Assembly (NCBI RefSeq): GCF_005502885.1
Contig: NZ_SCMR01000021.1
Span: 17,463-81,462 of the forward strand
Direction of reading: 5' to 3'
DNA: 64,000 nt
DNA from: Microbacterium sp. 2FI
Lineage (GTDB): Bacteria; Actinomycetota; Actinomycetes; Actinomycetales; Microbacteriaceae
The notes beneath the pieces were generated by a model. That model worked only from the letters and a program-made list of their open reading frames with translations, searched no databases and had not been told where the DNA came from. Positions within the stretch are counted from its first letter, which is position 1, and every line of letters starts with the position of its first letter. Both the position numbers and the translations under genes were made by a program. Below are positions 27,633 through 37,050 of the stretch, in pieces.

Positions 27633-29144
27633 ATGACCCGCACGCCTCTCGCCACCACCCTTGACGCCTACGAGGTCTGGTTCGTCACCGGCAGCCAGAA
27701 CCTCTATGGCGAAGAGACGCTCCGCCAGGTCGCCGAGCAGTCGCAGGCGGTCGCCGACGGCCTCGGCGGGCTGCCCGTGAAGGTCGTGTGGAAGCCGGTG
27801 CTGAAGGATTCCGACAGCATCCGTCGCCTCGCCCTCGAGGTGAACGGCCGCGACGACGTGATCGGCGTGATCGCGTGGATGCACACGTTCAGCCCGGCGA
27901 AGATGTGGATCGCGGGCCTGGATGCGCTGCAGAAGCCGCTGTTGCACCTGCACACGCAGGCGAACGTCGAACTGCCGTGGGCCGACATCGACTTCGACTT
28001 CATGAACCTCAACCAGGCCGCCCACGGCGACCGCGAGTTCGGGTACATCCAGACCCGCCTCGGGGTCGCCCGCAAGACCGTCGTCGGCCACGTGTCGAAC
28101 CCTGCGGTGCTGCAGCAGGTCGAGGACTGGCAGCGCGCAGCGGCCGGCTGGGCGGCATCCCGCTCGCTGAAGCTCGCCCGCTTCGGCGACAACATGCGCT
28201 ACGTCGCGGTCACCGAGGGCGACAAGACCGAGGCCGAGCTGCGCTTCGGCGTGCAGGTGAACACGTGGGGCGTGAACGAGCTCGTCGCGGCCGTCGATCA
28301 GGTGACGGATGCCGACGTCGACGCTCTCGTCGAGGTGTATCTCGCCGAGTACGACGTCGCCGCGGAGCTGCTTCCGGGCGCCGACAGGCATCAGAACCTG
28401 CGTGACGGGGCCGCGATCGAGCTGGGGCTGCGCTCCTTCCTCGAGGAGGGCGGGTTCGGCGCCTTCACCACGAGCTTCGAAGACCTCGGCACGCTGAAGC
28501 AGCTTCCCGGTCTCGCGGTGCAGCGTCTGATGGCCGAGGGTTACGGCTTCGGCGCGGAGGGTGACTGGAAGACCGCGATCCTCGTGCGCGTCGCGAACGT
28601 CATGGGCGCGGGCCTCCCGGGCGGCGCGAGCCTCATGGAGGACTACACCTACGACCTCGTCCCGGGCGCGGAGCGCATCCTCGGCGCGCACATGCTCGAG
28701 GTCTCGCCGTCGCTGACGTCGGCCAAGCCGCGCCTGGAGGTGCACGCGCTCGGTATCGGCGGCAAGGATGACCCGGTGCGGCTCGTCTTCACCGCAGACG
28801 CCGGTCCCGCTCTCGTCGTCGCGATGAGCGACATGCGCGACCGGTTCCGCCTGGTCGCGAACGTCGTGCAGAACGTCGACGCCCCCGACCTCCCCAAGCT
28901 CCCCGTCGGCCGTGCCGTGTGGGAGCCCGCCCCCGACTTCGCGACGTCGGCGGCGTGCTGGCTCGCCGCCGGCGCAGCGCACCACACCGTGATGACGACC
29001 GCCGTCGGCATCGACGTTTTCCGCGACTTCGCCGAGATCGCGAAGACCGAACTCGTCGTCATCGACGAAGACACCACTGTCCGCGGCTTCCAGCGCGAAC
29101 TCCGCTGGAACCAGGCCTACTACCGACTCGCCCAGGGCCTCTGA
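27633..29144 (+). CDS. araA: L-arabinose isomerase
   Basis: 503 residues, the usual length. It interconverts L-arabinose and L-ribulose. The sequence starts with the typical '[24 protein letters not shown]' and continues with '[12 protein letters not shown]', '[11 protein letters not shown]' and the active-site region '[12 protein letters not shown]' with its metal-binding Glu. C-terminal His residues lie in '[10 protein letters not shown]'. GAAGG lies upstream of the ATG. It sits 42 bp after araB and 47 bp before the last hydrolase gene, still in the same orientation. Confidence 0.95.
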   Translation: MTRTPLATTLDAYEVWFVTGSQNLYGEETLRQVAEQSQAVADGLGGLPVKVVWKPVLKDSDSIRRLALEVNGRDDVIGVIAWMHTFSPAKMWIAGLDALQKPLLHLHTQANVELPWADIDFDFMNLNQAAHGDREFGYIQTRLGVARKTVVGHVSNPAVLQQVEDWQRAAAGWAASRSLKLARFGDNMRYVAVTEGDKTEAELRFGVQVNTWGVNELVAAVDQVTDADVDALVEVYLAEYDVAAELLPGADRHQNLRDGAAIELGLRSFLEEGGFGAFTTSFEDLGTLKQLPGLAVQRLMAEGYGFGAEGDWKTAILVRVANVMGAGLPGGASLMEDYTYDLVPGAERILGAHMLEVSPSLTSAKPRLEVHALGIGGKDDPVRLVFTADAGPALVVAMSDMRDRFRLVANVVQNVDAPDLPKLPVGRAVWEPAPDFATSAACWLAAGAAHHTVMTTAVGIDVFRDFAEIAKTELVVIDEDTTVRGFQRELRWNQAYYRLAQGL

Positions 29145-29190
29145 CGCCCGCCTCACCACTCCACCCGATGAAGAGACGGAGTTCTCACCG

Positions 29191-32169
29191 ATGAGATCAC
29201 GACCCACCCAGTCCCGCACCGGTGCGCCGCGGCGCACCATCCGACGGGCGATCGCCTCATCACTGATCGGCGCGCTCGCCGTCACGGCGATCGGGCTCTC
29301 CGCTCCGGCGGCCGCCAACGCGGCCGCCGTTCCGGCCCCGACTGCCCACTACGACATGTCCGCGTCGGGTACGTCGCTGTTGGATGTGTCGGGCAATGGC
29401 CGCAACGCGACACTCACGGGGCTCGGTGCGAGCTCGTTCGTGAACCTCGCCGGAGACAATGTGCTGCGGTTCAACGGCGACGGCTACGCTTCGCTCCCGC
29501 AGGGCCTGGTCACCGGCACCGACAACAGCTTCACCGTGGAGTACACGGTTACCACGCAGACCGCGCGCAACCAGTTCGGCTGGGTGATCGGGAACGGCAT
29601 CGGCGCCTGGAACACCACGCAGCTGGGGAACCACGTGTTCGTCAACCCGCGTTCCGCCGACGCCCCCAGCGGCCGCGTGCTCGCGGGCATCCGCGTGAAG
29701 GACAGCGGAAACGGCGAGACGCGACTTCCCGACGGCGGTCCGCTCAACCCGGGATTCACCACGCTCACGCTGGTCGGCAGCGGCAACACGCTGACGCTCT
29801 ACCGCGACGGCACTCAGATGTCGACCGTGACCCACACGAAGGTGATGAGCGCCATCGTGCCGGCCACCGGCGTACTCGGATACATCGGCCGCTCGTTGTA
29901 CACCGGCGACGCGCTCGTGAAGGCCGACGTCACGGACATCAAGTTCTGGGATGTCGCGCTCACCCCGCAGGAGGTCACCGACAGCATGCCGACCGCCGCG
30001 CAGAAGGCCGCCGCGACCGACGGGATCATCCGTCTCGACATCCAGTCCACGGTCCGCGGAGCCAACCCGTCGCTTCAGGAGGTCACGAAGAACCTGACCT
30101 TCCCGGCATCCTCCAACGGCGTCTCGCTCACCTGGGCGAGCTCCAACACCGCTGTGGTGTCGAACACCGGAGTGGTCTCGCGGAGCACGCTCACCAGCGA
30201 CACTCCTGTCACCGTGACCGCCACGACGGGGCTCGGCACGACGATCACCTTCGACGTCATCGTGAAGGCGCCCGTGCTCACGGCCGACCTCGACGCGATC
30301 TCGCTGACGGCACGGACCACCGAGAACCTGCCCCTGATCACCACCGGTGCCGTCAACGGCGCCGCGATCACGTGGACGTCGTCGGACGCTGCGCTCGTGA
30401 CTCCGACCGACGCGGCGTACACCGCACCGGCCGTCGGTGCCGCCGACCCGTTCCGGGGCGGCGGACTGGTCGAGCGTCCCGCGTACGGCGAGGGCGACAG
30501 TTCGGTGACGCTCACCGCCACCGCGACGCTCAACGGCAGCACGGCGCAGCGCACCTTCACGGTCGCCGTCGCTGAGAAGGGCCGCTGGGCACCCGATGCC
30601 GGCTACGCAGCGGCGTACTTCAAGGCCGACAACGACGAGAAGATCTATCAGGCGGCGACGTCGGGCAACGACTTCTTCACATTCGCGCCGGTGAACGGCG
30701 GCAACCCGGTCATCACGTCGACCGCCGACACGACTGGCCTTCGCGACCCGTACGTGATCCGCTCCGCCGAGGGCGACAAGTACTACATGATCGCCACAGA
30801 CCTCTGCATCGGCTGCACGGGCGACTGGGGGGCTGCGCAGTCCAACGGCAGCCTCAAGGTCGAGGTGTGGGAGTCGACCGACATGAAGAGCTGGGTCCGC
30901 ACGAACGGTCAGAACACCGGCATCACGATCAACCAGCCCGAAGCCGGCATGACCTGGGCGCCCGAGGCGTACTGGGACGACGACCTGCAGTCGTACGTCG
31001 TGTTCTTCGCGTCGCGCCTGTACAACGACGTGACGCACACCAGCGGCCCCGGCCATGCGCGCATGTTCTACGTGCTCACGCGCGACTTCAAGACGTTCAC
31101 CTACCCGCCGGCCATGTGGCAGGACACCGGGTACGCGCGGATCGACTCGACGGTCACGAAGATCGACGACTTCTACTACCGCTTCACCAAGAACGAGGAC
31201 AACGGCGCCGCCGGAGCTCTCGAGATCGGCAAGGACATCTTCCTGGAGCGCTCGAAGGTGCTGACCGCGCCGACGACGCAGTCCAGCTGGACGGCCGACC
31301 CCGACACGACGTGGCAGCTCACCGACACCTACATGACGAGGCTCGAGACCAACCAGGTCGGCGAAGGCCCGGAGATCGTCAAGCTCAACGCCGGTGACCC
31401 GAACAACACCGCCGAGGGGGACGGCTACGTCTTCCTCGTCGACAACTACGGTGCGGGCGGCTATCGCGCCTTCCTCACGGATGCCGACGCGATCGCATCG
31501 AGCACCCAGAGCGACCGTCTGTCCAAGCGCGCAGAGTGGGTCGTCCGGCCCGCGGGCGGGCTGCCGGCGAGTCCTCGCCACGGCTCGTTCGTGAGCGTGT
31601 CGAAGTCGGTGCTCACGGGGCTCAACACCTGGAGCCCCGTCGCCGCGGTCGCGTCGACCACCACCGCGACGGCCGAAGGCAGCGTCGTGACGGCCGAAGT
31701 CGAGGCCGCGGACGGCGGCGACGTCGTCGGCACCGTCACCTTCTCGGGCGGCGCCTGGAGCGAGACGGTCGACCTCGAGGGGGGCGTGGCGCAGGTAGCC
31801 GTGCCGGCGGGCGTCGGCAGCGTCACTGCCCACTACGACGGCTACCGCGACGGACTCGTGAGCCCGTCGACGTCGGCCGCCGTGTCGGTGGCTCTCGAGC
31901 TCACGGCCGTGGCGACGACTCGCTGTGTGGCAGGCAAGGTCGTCGAGGTCGTGACGGTGACCAACGCCGACGACGTCGCCGCGACCGTCACCCTCGCCGG
32001 TGCGTACGGGAGCAAGACCCTCACGGTCGCCGTAGGCAAGGCGAGCTCGGCGTCGTTCACGACCCGCATCGCCGCATTCCCGGGCGACAGCGTGTCGGTG
32101 ACCGCCACCGCCCCGGGCGGGCAGAGCTACAGCGGCCAGGTGACGGTGGCACCCGTCACCTGCGGCTAG
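29191..32169 (+). CDS. Secreted GH43 glycoside hydrolase at the end of the ara operon
   Basis: 992 residues; GACGGAG lies upstream of ATG 29191. The order is: signal peptide ending SAPAAANAAA; LamG-like domain (~45-260); two Ig-like domains (~280-465); GH43 propeller (~470-800); an Ig-like sandwich (~820-905); shared C-terminal domain from 909 to the final CG. GH43 motifs are 'GLRDPYVI' (Asp near 517), 'TWAPEAYWD', 'ARIDST' and 'GEGPEI' (Glu near 726). It resembles the 2369-5293 enzyme most in its propeller. It is the only hydrolase co-directional with the importer genes, and no separate operator was found before it, so it is probably read through from the importer promoter. Confidence 0.87.
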   Translation: MRSRPTQSRTGAPRRTIRRAIASSLIGALAVTAIGLSAPAAANAAAVPAPTAHYDMSASGTSLLDVSGNGRNATLTGLGASSFVNLAGDNVLRFNGDGYASLPQGLVTGTDNSFTVEYTVTTQTARNQFGWVIGNGIGAWNTTQLGNHVFVNPRSADAPSGRVLAGIRVKDSGNGETRLPDGGPLNPGFTTLTLVGSGNTLTLYRDGTQMSTVTHTKVMSAIVPATGVLGYIGRSLYTGDALVKADVTDIKFWDVALTPQEVTDSMPTAAQKAAATDGIIRLDIQSTVRGANPSLQEVTKNLTFPASSNGVSLTWASSNTAVVSNTGVVSRSTLTSDTPVTVTATTGLGTTITFDVIVKAPVLTADLDAISLTARTTENLPLITTGAVNGAAITWTSSDAALVTPTDAAYTAPAVGAADPFRGGGLVERPAYGEGDSSVTLTATATLNGSTAQRTFTVAVAEKGRWAPDAGYAAAYFKADNDEKIYQAATSGNDFFTFAPVNGGNPVITSTADTTGLRDPYVIRSAEGDKYYMIATDLCIGCTGDWGAAQSNGSLKVEVWESTDMKSWVRTNGQNTGITINQPEAGMTWAPEAYWDDDLQSYVVFFASRLYNDVTHTSGPGHARMFYVLTRDFKTFTYPPAMWQDTGYARIDSTVTKIDDFYYRFTKNEDNGAAGALEIGKDIFLERSKVLTAPTTQSSWTADPDTTWQLTDTYMTRLETNQVGEGPEIVKLNAGDPNNTAEGDGYVFLVDNYGAGGYRAFLTDADAIASSTQSDRLSKRAEWVVRPAGGLPASPRHGSFVSVSKSVLTGLNTWSPVAAVASTTTATAEGSVVTAEVEAADGGDVVGTVTFSGGAWSETVDLEGGVAQVAVPAGVGSVTAHYDGYRDGLVSPSTSAAVSVALELTAVATTRCVAGKVVEVVTVTNADDVAATVTLAGAYGSKTLTVAVGKASSASFTTRIAAFPGDSVSVTATAPGGQSYSGQVTVAPVTCG

Positions 32170-32177
32170 CGCCGACA

Positions 32178-32211
32178 GCGAAGGGCCCGCGCAGCGCCGC
32201 GGGCCCTTCGC
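32178..32211 (+). terminator. Terminator of the importer/ara operon
   Basis: A perfect 14-bp stem (32178-32191 with 32198-32211) with a 6-nt loop, 9 bp after the hydrolase stop. Confidence 0.75.
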
Positions 32212-32323
32212 CGTGCAGCGGGCGACGGCCGACCGACTGGCTCGGCCCCGGCCCCGCCGATACTGTGAAGACCGCTCATCCACGACCAGCATCCACCCAC
32301 TCGACGCAGGGAATCTCAAACTC

Positions 32324-33268
32324 ATGGCACGTACCCCGATGTCCGGCACCCAGCACGCGCTCCGCGCGGGCGACTACGAGGCGGTCATCGCCAGCGTCGG
32401 CGCGACGCTGCGCTCGCTGACCTACGACGGCCGCGACCTCGTCGTGCCGTTCGAGGCCGACGAGGTGCGCCCCGCCCACCGCGGCGCGACCCTCGCCCCG
32501 TGGCCGAACCGCGTCGTCGACGGAAAGTACGCGTTCGGCGGCGTCGAGCGCCAGCTCGCCCTCAGCGAGCCGGCGCGCTCGCACGCCCTCCATGGGCTCG
32601 CGACGTGGCTCGACTTCGAGGCGATCGACAAGGGTCCCGACCACGTCACTCTCGCGGCAGTCATCCCGGCCCAGACGGCGTACCCGTGGCGGATCATCGT
32701 CACCACCACCTTCTCGCTCGGGCCCGACGGCCTCACGCAGTCGGTGACGGCGCGCAACGACTCGGAGAGCCCCGCGCCGTGGGGCACGGGTCCCCATCCC
32801 TACCTCGTCGCCGGCGCGGGTCGCGTCGACGAGTGGACGCTCGAGCTGCCGGCGGAACTCGTGCTCGCCGTCACGCCCGACCGCCTCATCCCGACCGACG
32901 TCGCGGCCGTCGATGCCGACGAGCCCGAGCGCTTCGACTTCCGTGAGGCGCGGCTGATCGCGACGGCCGAGATCGACCACGCGTACACCGGCCTCATCCG
33001 CGACGCCGACGGTACGGCGACGGTTCGGGTGACGGATGCTGCCGGCCACGGGGTCGAGATGTCGTGGGATGCCGCCTGCCCGTGGGTTCAGATCCACACC
33101 GCCGACAAGCCCGATCCCGACTCCTCGCGCATCGGCCTCGCGGTCGAGCCGATGACCTGCGCGCCCGATGCCTTCAACGCCGACGCGTACCCCTACGACG
33201 CGGGCCTGATCGTGATCGAGCCCGAGGCGTCGGCCACGGCATCCTGGCGCATCGCCGCGATCGCCTGA
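32324..33268 (+). CDS. Aldose 1-epimerase (galactose mutarotase family)
   Basis: 314 residues. ATG 32324 with AGGGAA upstream. It interconverts alpha and beta anomers of free sugars. Family motifs are 'GATLAPWPNRVVDGKY', the catalytic-base region 'SHALHGLATW', 'GTGPHPYLVAG' (second His) and a C-terminal 'LAVEPMTCAPDAFN' carrying the catalytic Glu. It lies just after the ara operon terminator without a LacI-type operator, so it seems constitutively or separately expressed. It may speed mutarotation of arabinose released by the secreted enzymes after import. Confidence 0.88.
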   Translation: MARTPMSGTQHALRAGDYEAVIASVGATLRSLTYDGRDLVVPFEADEVRPAHRGATLAPWPNRVVDGKYAFGGVERQLALSEPARSHALHGLATWLDFEAIDKGPDHVTLAAVIPAQTAYPWRIIVTTTFSLGPDGLTQSVTARNDSESPAPWGTGPHPYLVAGAGRVDEWTLELPAELVLAVTPDRLIPTDVAAVDADEPERFDFREARLIATAEIDHAYTGLIRDADGTATVRVTDAAGHGVEMSWDAACPWVQIHTADKPDPDSSRIGLAVEPMTCAPDAFNADAYPYDAGLIVIEPEASATASWRIAAIA

Positions 33269-33292
33269 TCGCGCGTCTTCCCGTCGGCCGCG

Positions 33293-33880
33293 TCAGTGGT
33301 GGCCGGGATCGACGACGGAGTGCTCGCCGTGGTCGGGGGCGAGCCGCCCGGCCTCGGTGGCTCCGAGCGCGGGGGTGACGACGCCGGCGACGATCACCGC
33401 GGTGACGAAGAGGACCGACAGGCGCGGGGCGCCGGCATCCGTCGCCGTTCCCGTGCGCAGGGCGTGCGCGGCTCCCAGCGAGCAGGCCAGAAGAAGGACG
33501 GATGCCGCGACCACGGCGATCACGCTCGTGCGCGACGGGTCGGCCATGAGGGCGACGGCTGTTGCGACCATGCCGGCGAGAGCTGCGCCGATGGCGAAGC
33601 GCGGAGTGACGAGGCGTCCTCGCATGAGAGTTGCGACGCCCCAGACGAGGGACGCGAGACCGAGAATGACGAGAGCGGTGCCGGCCCCCCGGGCGGCACC
33701 GCTCCCGTCTGCGCCCGTGAGGGCTCCTGCGCCGAGAGCGAGCTCGACCAGACCCGCTCCCCAGGCCGCGACGGCGGCCCAGGAGGGAGCGGAGGTGGGG
33801 GCGGCGACCGTGGCCGAGCCGTGCGCGGAGCGCGGTTCGGACTCCGTCACGGGGACGGCGGTCGCGGCGATGATGGACAT
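33293..33880 (-). CDS. Small multi-pass membrane protein, unknown function
   Basis: 195 residues with about five hydrophobic helices (near 33-55, 68-88, 95-115, 120-140, 152-175) and short soluble ends. No enzyme motif is seen; the last residues are His/Asp-rich ('PDHGEHSVVDPGHH'), which could bind a metal. It begins 2 bp after the stop of the DUF4383-type gene, so the two are co-transcribed. Confidence 0.7.
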   Translation of the reverse strand: MSIIAATAVPVTESEPRSAHGSATVAAPTSAPSWAAVAAWGAGLVELALGAGALTGADGSGAARGAGTALVILGLASLVWGVATLMRGRLVTPRFAIGAALAGMVATAVALMADPSRTSVIAVVAASVLLLACSLGAAHALRTGTATDAGAPRLSVLFVTAVIVAGVVTPALGATEAGRLAPDHGEHSVVDPGHH

Positions 33881-33882
33881 GT

Positions 33883-34302
33883 TCAGGCCGTACGGCTCGA
33901 CAGTTCGGCGCGAGCGTTGCGCTCGGCGGCGAGTCCGACACCCAGCAGCACGATGGCGCTGGCGAGGTGGAGGAAGTGGTCGAAGGTGTTCAGGGCCAGG
34001 ATGTTGAGCGCGGTGCCGACGAGGAAGAACCCGACGATTCCGAGCAGCAGATAGGTGGCGCCGACGATCACGTTGACCGTCTTGGCGGCGACCGCCGACG
34101 AGAGCCCGGCGACCAGCAGCGCGCCGCCGATGAGCAGGTGGGCGACGTTGTGGAGGGGGTTGACCTCGAAGATCCCGAGGAGCAGTCCACCCTCGGTCGC
34201 GACGAAGCCGACGCCGCCCGTGACGGCGAAGCCGAGGGCTCCGACGACGAGGTAGACGGCGCCGAAGATCGTGGCGACGAGGCGGTTCGGTGACGAGCGC
34301 AT
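33883..34302 (-). CDS. DUF4383-type membrane protein
   Basis: 139 residues, four predicted helices. The pattern 'AAIFGAVYLVVGALGF'-like start, 'NPLHNVAHLLIGGALL' and 'NTFDHFLHLASAIVLL' matches the DUF4383 family of small actinobacterial membrane proteins of unknown role. AAGGAGG lies 7 nt before ATG at 34302. Confidence 0.8.
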   Translation of the reverse strand: MRSSPNRLVATIFGAVYLVVGALGFAVTGGVGFVATEGGLLLGIFEVNPLHNVAHLLIGGALLVAGLSSAVAAKTVNVIVGATYLLLGIVGFFLVGTALNILALNTFDHFLHLASAIVLLGVGLAAERNARAELSSRTA

Positions 34303-34402
34303 GAGCGTCCTCCTTGTTTCGTGGCGGCGGGGTGCCGCGTCACCGTGTTGTTCGGATGCCTCGGGGGATCGGATTGGACGAGTCCTCCCCGACCACGCAG
34401 AA

Positions 34403-34426
34403 GGCCCCGGAGTACTCTCCGAGGCC
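34403..34426 (-). terminator. Hairpin downstream of the small charged-protein gene
   Basis: A 10-bp stem with one mismatch (34403-34412 with 34417-34426) and a 4-nt loop. It sits between the 34483 gene and the DUF4383 gene on the same strand. Confidence 0.5.
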
Positions 34427-34482
34427 CACCGCGTCGGTGCCGGGCTCTGCCGCGTGGGAAGAGCGCCGGGCGGATCAGCGCA

Positions 34483-34680
34483 TCAGCTGTCGCGCAGCTC
34501 TTCCTTGATCGAGTTGCGTGTGCGCACCGAGTCGCGCTCGGCCTCTGCCTTCTTCACCTCGGCGTCGGCCTTCTTCTCATCAGCCTTGTCGCCGATGCGG
34601 TCGGTCGTGTCTTCCCACGTGTCCTGGATCTTCTCGCCGACGGCCTCGGCCGTCTGCTTCGCGTCATCAAGGAATCCCAT
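34483..34680 (-). CDS. Small, highly charged coiled protein (CsbD/YtxH-like)
   Basis: 65 residues, nearly all helix-forming and rich in Lys, Glu, Asp and Ala ('GFLDDAKQTAEAVGEKIQDTWEDTTDRIGDKADEKK'). Such proteins are often stress-induced in actinobacteria. No catalytic site is present. GGGAG lies 8 nt before ATG. Family membership is tentative. Confidence 0.7.
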   Translation of the reverse strand: MGFLDDAKQTAEAVGEKIQDTWEDTTDRIGDKADEKKADAEVKKAEAERDSVRTRNSIKEELRDS

Positions 34681-34797
34681 GATCTGCTCCCTTCGTGAAG
34701 GACTGTGTTCTTCGACGCTACGTCGGGGGTCGGATCCCAGCAGGGGGGTTGCGCACGAGGGCTCGGGTTGCTACGCGTTCGGTGCCACACTCGATCC

Positions 34798-35232
34798 ATG
34801 CGATTCGAGACGACACTCTTCCTCGTCGGCAACAACACCGGCATCGAGGTGCCGCCCGAGATCCTCGACGAGCTCGGCGGCGGCAGGCGTCCGGCGGTCA
34901 ACGTCACGGTCAACGACGACTACTCGTATCGCAGCACGGTCGCGTCGATGGGTGGGCGCTACCTGATCGCGTTCAGCGCCGACAAGCGCGCCACGACGGG
35001 ACTTGCCGGCGGCGACGCGATCACGGTCGAGCTGAGTCTCGACACGGCTCCGCGCACGGTCGAGGTTCCGGACGACCTTGCCGCGGCTCTCGACGCGGCA
35101 CGAGTGCGGGACGCGTTCGATGCGCTCGCGCCGAGCGCGAAGAAGGCGCACGTGACGAACGTCGAGGGCGCGAAGGCCGCAGAGACGCGAGCGCGTCGCG
35201 TCGCGGCCATCGTCGCGAAACTCGGCGGCTGA
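34798..35232 (+). CDS. DUF1905 / YdeI-type protein
   Basis: 144 residues. The N-terminal half is a DUF1905 beta-barrel ('FETTLFLVGNNTGIEVPPEILDELGGGRRPAVNVTVN'). The C-terminal half is a YdeI/OmpD-associated helical segment ('RDAFDALAPSAKKAHVTNVEGAKAAETRARRVAAIVAKL'). The molecular function of the family is unsettled. There is no convincing Shine-Dalgarno before ATG 34798, so the mRNA may be leaderless. Confidence 0.8.
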   Translation: MRFETTLFLVGNNTGIEVPPEILDELGGGRRPAVNVTVNDDYSYRSTVASMGGRYLIAFSADKRATTGLAGGDAITVELSLDTAPRTVEVPDDLAAALDAARVRDAFDALAPSAKKAHVTNVEGAKAAETRARRVAAIVAKLGG

Positions 35233-35262
35233 GGTGTTCGCGCGCGTCTGAGCGCAATTCGC

Positions 35263-35306
35263 GTCGTCTCGGCCATGGGATGCCGCAGCGCAAGCGCCGA
35301 GACGAC
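35263..35306. terminator. Possible long-loop hairpin between convergent genes
   Basis: An 11-bp perfect inverted repeat (35263-35273 with 35296-35306) around a 22-nt loop, between the ends of the DUF1905 and SDR genes. The long loop makes terminator function uncertain. Confidence 0.35.
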
Positions 35307-35372
35307 ACAGAGTGCTGCGCGAGCCGTATCAGAGTGCGTTCTGCGTCGCTTTCGGCGATGGATGCCTGGGGG

Positions 35373-36221
35373 TCAGGCGATCGGGGTCGTCGTGTCGATC
35401 GCGGCGCGCAATGGCTTGCGCATGGCCCCCCAATACCGGGTGGGCGTGATGCGGGTGAGCACGTCGACGAGACGCGCTTCGCGCCCCACCATCGTGCGGG
35501 GCCGGCGGGCGATCGTGGCCTCGACGATGCGGAGCGCGGCATCCGCCGGTTCCGTGTGATACATCGCGGCCTGCGCGGCCGCAGCCCTCTGCGCGATCGC
35601 GGGATCGAGCGCGGCGGCGTAGCGTCCGTGCAGGATGATGCCGGTCTTGACGCCCGCCGGGTAGATCGCGCCGACGGTGACACGGGAGTCCTCGAGCTCG
35701 TGCCGCAGCGACTCGGTGAACCCGCGCACCGCGTACTTGCTCATCGCGTAGGGGATGCGCCCGGCGGGGGCGGCGAGGCCGTAGATCGACACGAGGTGCG
35801 TGATGTGGGCGGCGGGCTGCCGGCGCATCGCCGGGAGCAGAGCCTGCGTGATGTTGACGGTGCCCCACAGGTTCACGTCCATGAGCCAGCGCATCTCGGC
35901 CATCGTGAGCTGCTCGATGCTGCCGAGCATCGAGGATCCTGCGCACGTGATGAGCGACTGGATGTGCGGGTGCGCCGCCTCGATCTCGGCCGCGAGCGCG
36001 AAGACCGCGTCGTCGTCGGTGAGGTCGACCGCGTGGGTGGTGTGGCCGGTGCCCTGAAGCTCCGACGCGAGTGCGGCCAGGCCCTCGGCGTTGCGGTCGA
36101 GGAGGGCGAGCCGCGCGCCCCGGCGCTCGAGCTCGCGCGCGATGTCGGCGCCCATGCCGCTCGCCGCTCCCGTGATCACCGTCGTCTTGCCGCGCACGTC
36201 GAGGTGCTGCTTCTTCGCCAC
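35373..36221 (-). CDS. Short-chain dehydrogenase/reductase
   Basis: 282 residues. GTG 36221 with GGAAGG 7 nt upstream starts right before the Rossmann fold. NAD(P)-binding 'TGAASGMG' is near residues 17-24. The catalytic Ser lies in 'LVSIYG' and the Tyr/Lys pair in 'YAMSKYAV'. 'LLDRNAEG' with Asp after beta-2 hints at NAD preference. The C-terminal extension (~230-282) resembles those of actinobacterial lipid- or steroid-type SDRs. The substrate is unknown; the neighbours give no clue. Confidence 0.88.
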   Translation of the reverse strand: MAKKQHLDVRGKTTVITGAASGMGADIARELERRGARLALLDRNAEGLAALASELQGTGHTTHAVDLTDDDAVFALAAEIEAAHPHIQSLITCAGSSMLGSIEQLTMAEMRWLMDVNLWGTVNITQALLPAMRRQPAAHITHLVSIYGLAAPAGRIPYAMSKYAVRGFTESLRHELEDSRVTVGAIYPAGVKTGIILHGRYAAALDPAIAQRAAAAQAAMYHTEPADAALRIVEATIARRPRTMVGREARLVDVLTRITPTRYWGAMRKPLRAAIDTTTPIA

Positions 36222-36333
36222 TTGTCTGCCTTCCGTCGGTGCCGTCGCGTCGTCGCCGGCACCGTCTACGATTCTCGCCGACGCGGCGCGCGCGGCTGAC
36301 CGGATAGCCTCATCTGTGGAGGAGGTGCGGCTG

Positions 36334-36912
36334 GTGGGACGCACAGCAGAGGCGATCGCCGAGGGGGTCGCGATCGCGGCCGCGGCGGCGCGCCTTTCGG
36401 TGCGCAATCACATCCTCGTCGAGACGATCGCGCACGACGAGCCCTTCGACGTCACGCTGTTCTCGCCGTTCGCCCACGACACCCTGGTCGCGCTCGCCGA
36501 AGAGCAGGAGGCCGCGGCCGCCCTCGCCAAGCGTCAGCGAAAGAAGGCGTGGGGCAAGTTCACCGACCCCGACGGCACGCACGACTACCGGGACCGCGAC
36601 CTGCGCAACCTGCGCCGTCGCTACCGCCAGTACATGGGCGTCGCCAAGGCGCTCCGTCAGCAGGCCGACGACCCGCACGCGATCCGCGTGATCGTCGAGC
36701 AGGCGAGGGATGCCGCGTGGGGCGACGTCGAGGCGAACCTCGAGCGGCGGCTCAACGTCGAGGGCATGCGGCCCGATCTCGACCCCGACTACGACATGAT
36801 GCGCGGCGCCCGCATGCAGTCGCTGCGCCTCGTCGATCTGCCGCGGCTGGCGGCGCATCGGCGTGCGCTCACGGCGGGCCCGGATGCCGACGGCGACGCC
36901 GCCGAGGCGTGA
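36334..36912 (+). CDS. Conserved-looking hypothetical protein
   Basis: 192 residues, not recognised. GTG 36334 was chosen because GGAGGAGG lies about 8 nt upstream. It is soluble, mostly helical and rich in Arg, Asp and Ala. Notable stretches are 'SVRNHILVETIAHDEPFDV', 'AWGKFTDPDGTHDYRDRDLRNLRRRYRQYMG' and 'RPDLDPDYDMMRGARMQSLRLVDLP'. No transmembrane segment or signal. Codon use is like the neighbours, so it is likely a real gene, divergent from the SDR gene. Confidence 0.65.
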   Translation: MGRTAEAIAEGVAIAAAAARLSVRNHILVETIAHDEPFDVTLFSPFAHDTLVALAEEQEAAAALAKRQRKKAWGKFTDPDGTHDYRDRDLRNLRRRYRQYMGVAKALRQQADDPHAIRVIVEQARDAAWGDVEANLERRLNVEGMRPDLDPDYDMMRGARMQSLRLVDLPRLAAHRRALTAGPDADGDAAEA

Positions 36913-37050
36913 GCCTCTCGGTGTTTCGGGATGCTGCGGCGGGGCCTCAGTGGTCGGACACGCCCGGGTTTCCGGCATCCCGCCCTCGATTCGCCCCGCG
37001 GCCGACCGTGGGGTAATCTAGACGCTGGTGTGCGCGAGAGCGTGCACCAT

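Noticed and set aside
29145..29190. Search for a LacI-type operator before the last GH43 gene
   Set aside because: No TGTTAGCG-like half-site is present in the 46-bp gap, so a separate regulated promoter was not called.
32212..32323. Possible promoter of the aldose epimerase (GATACT near 32259)
   Set aside because: No matching -35 at a plausible distance; too weak to list.
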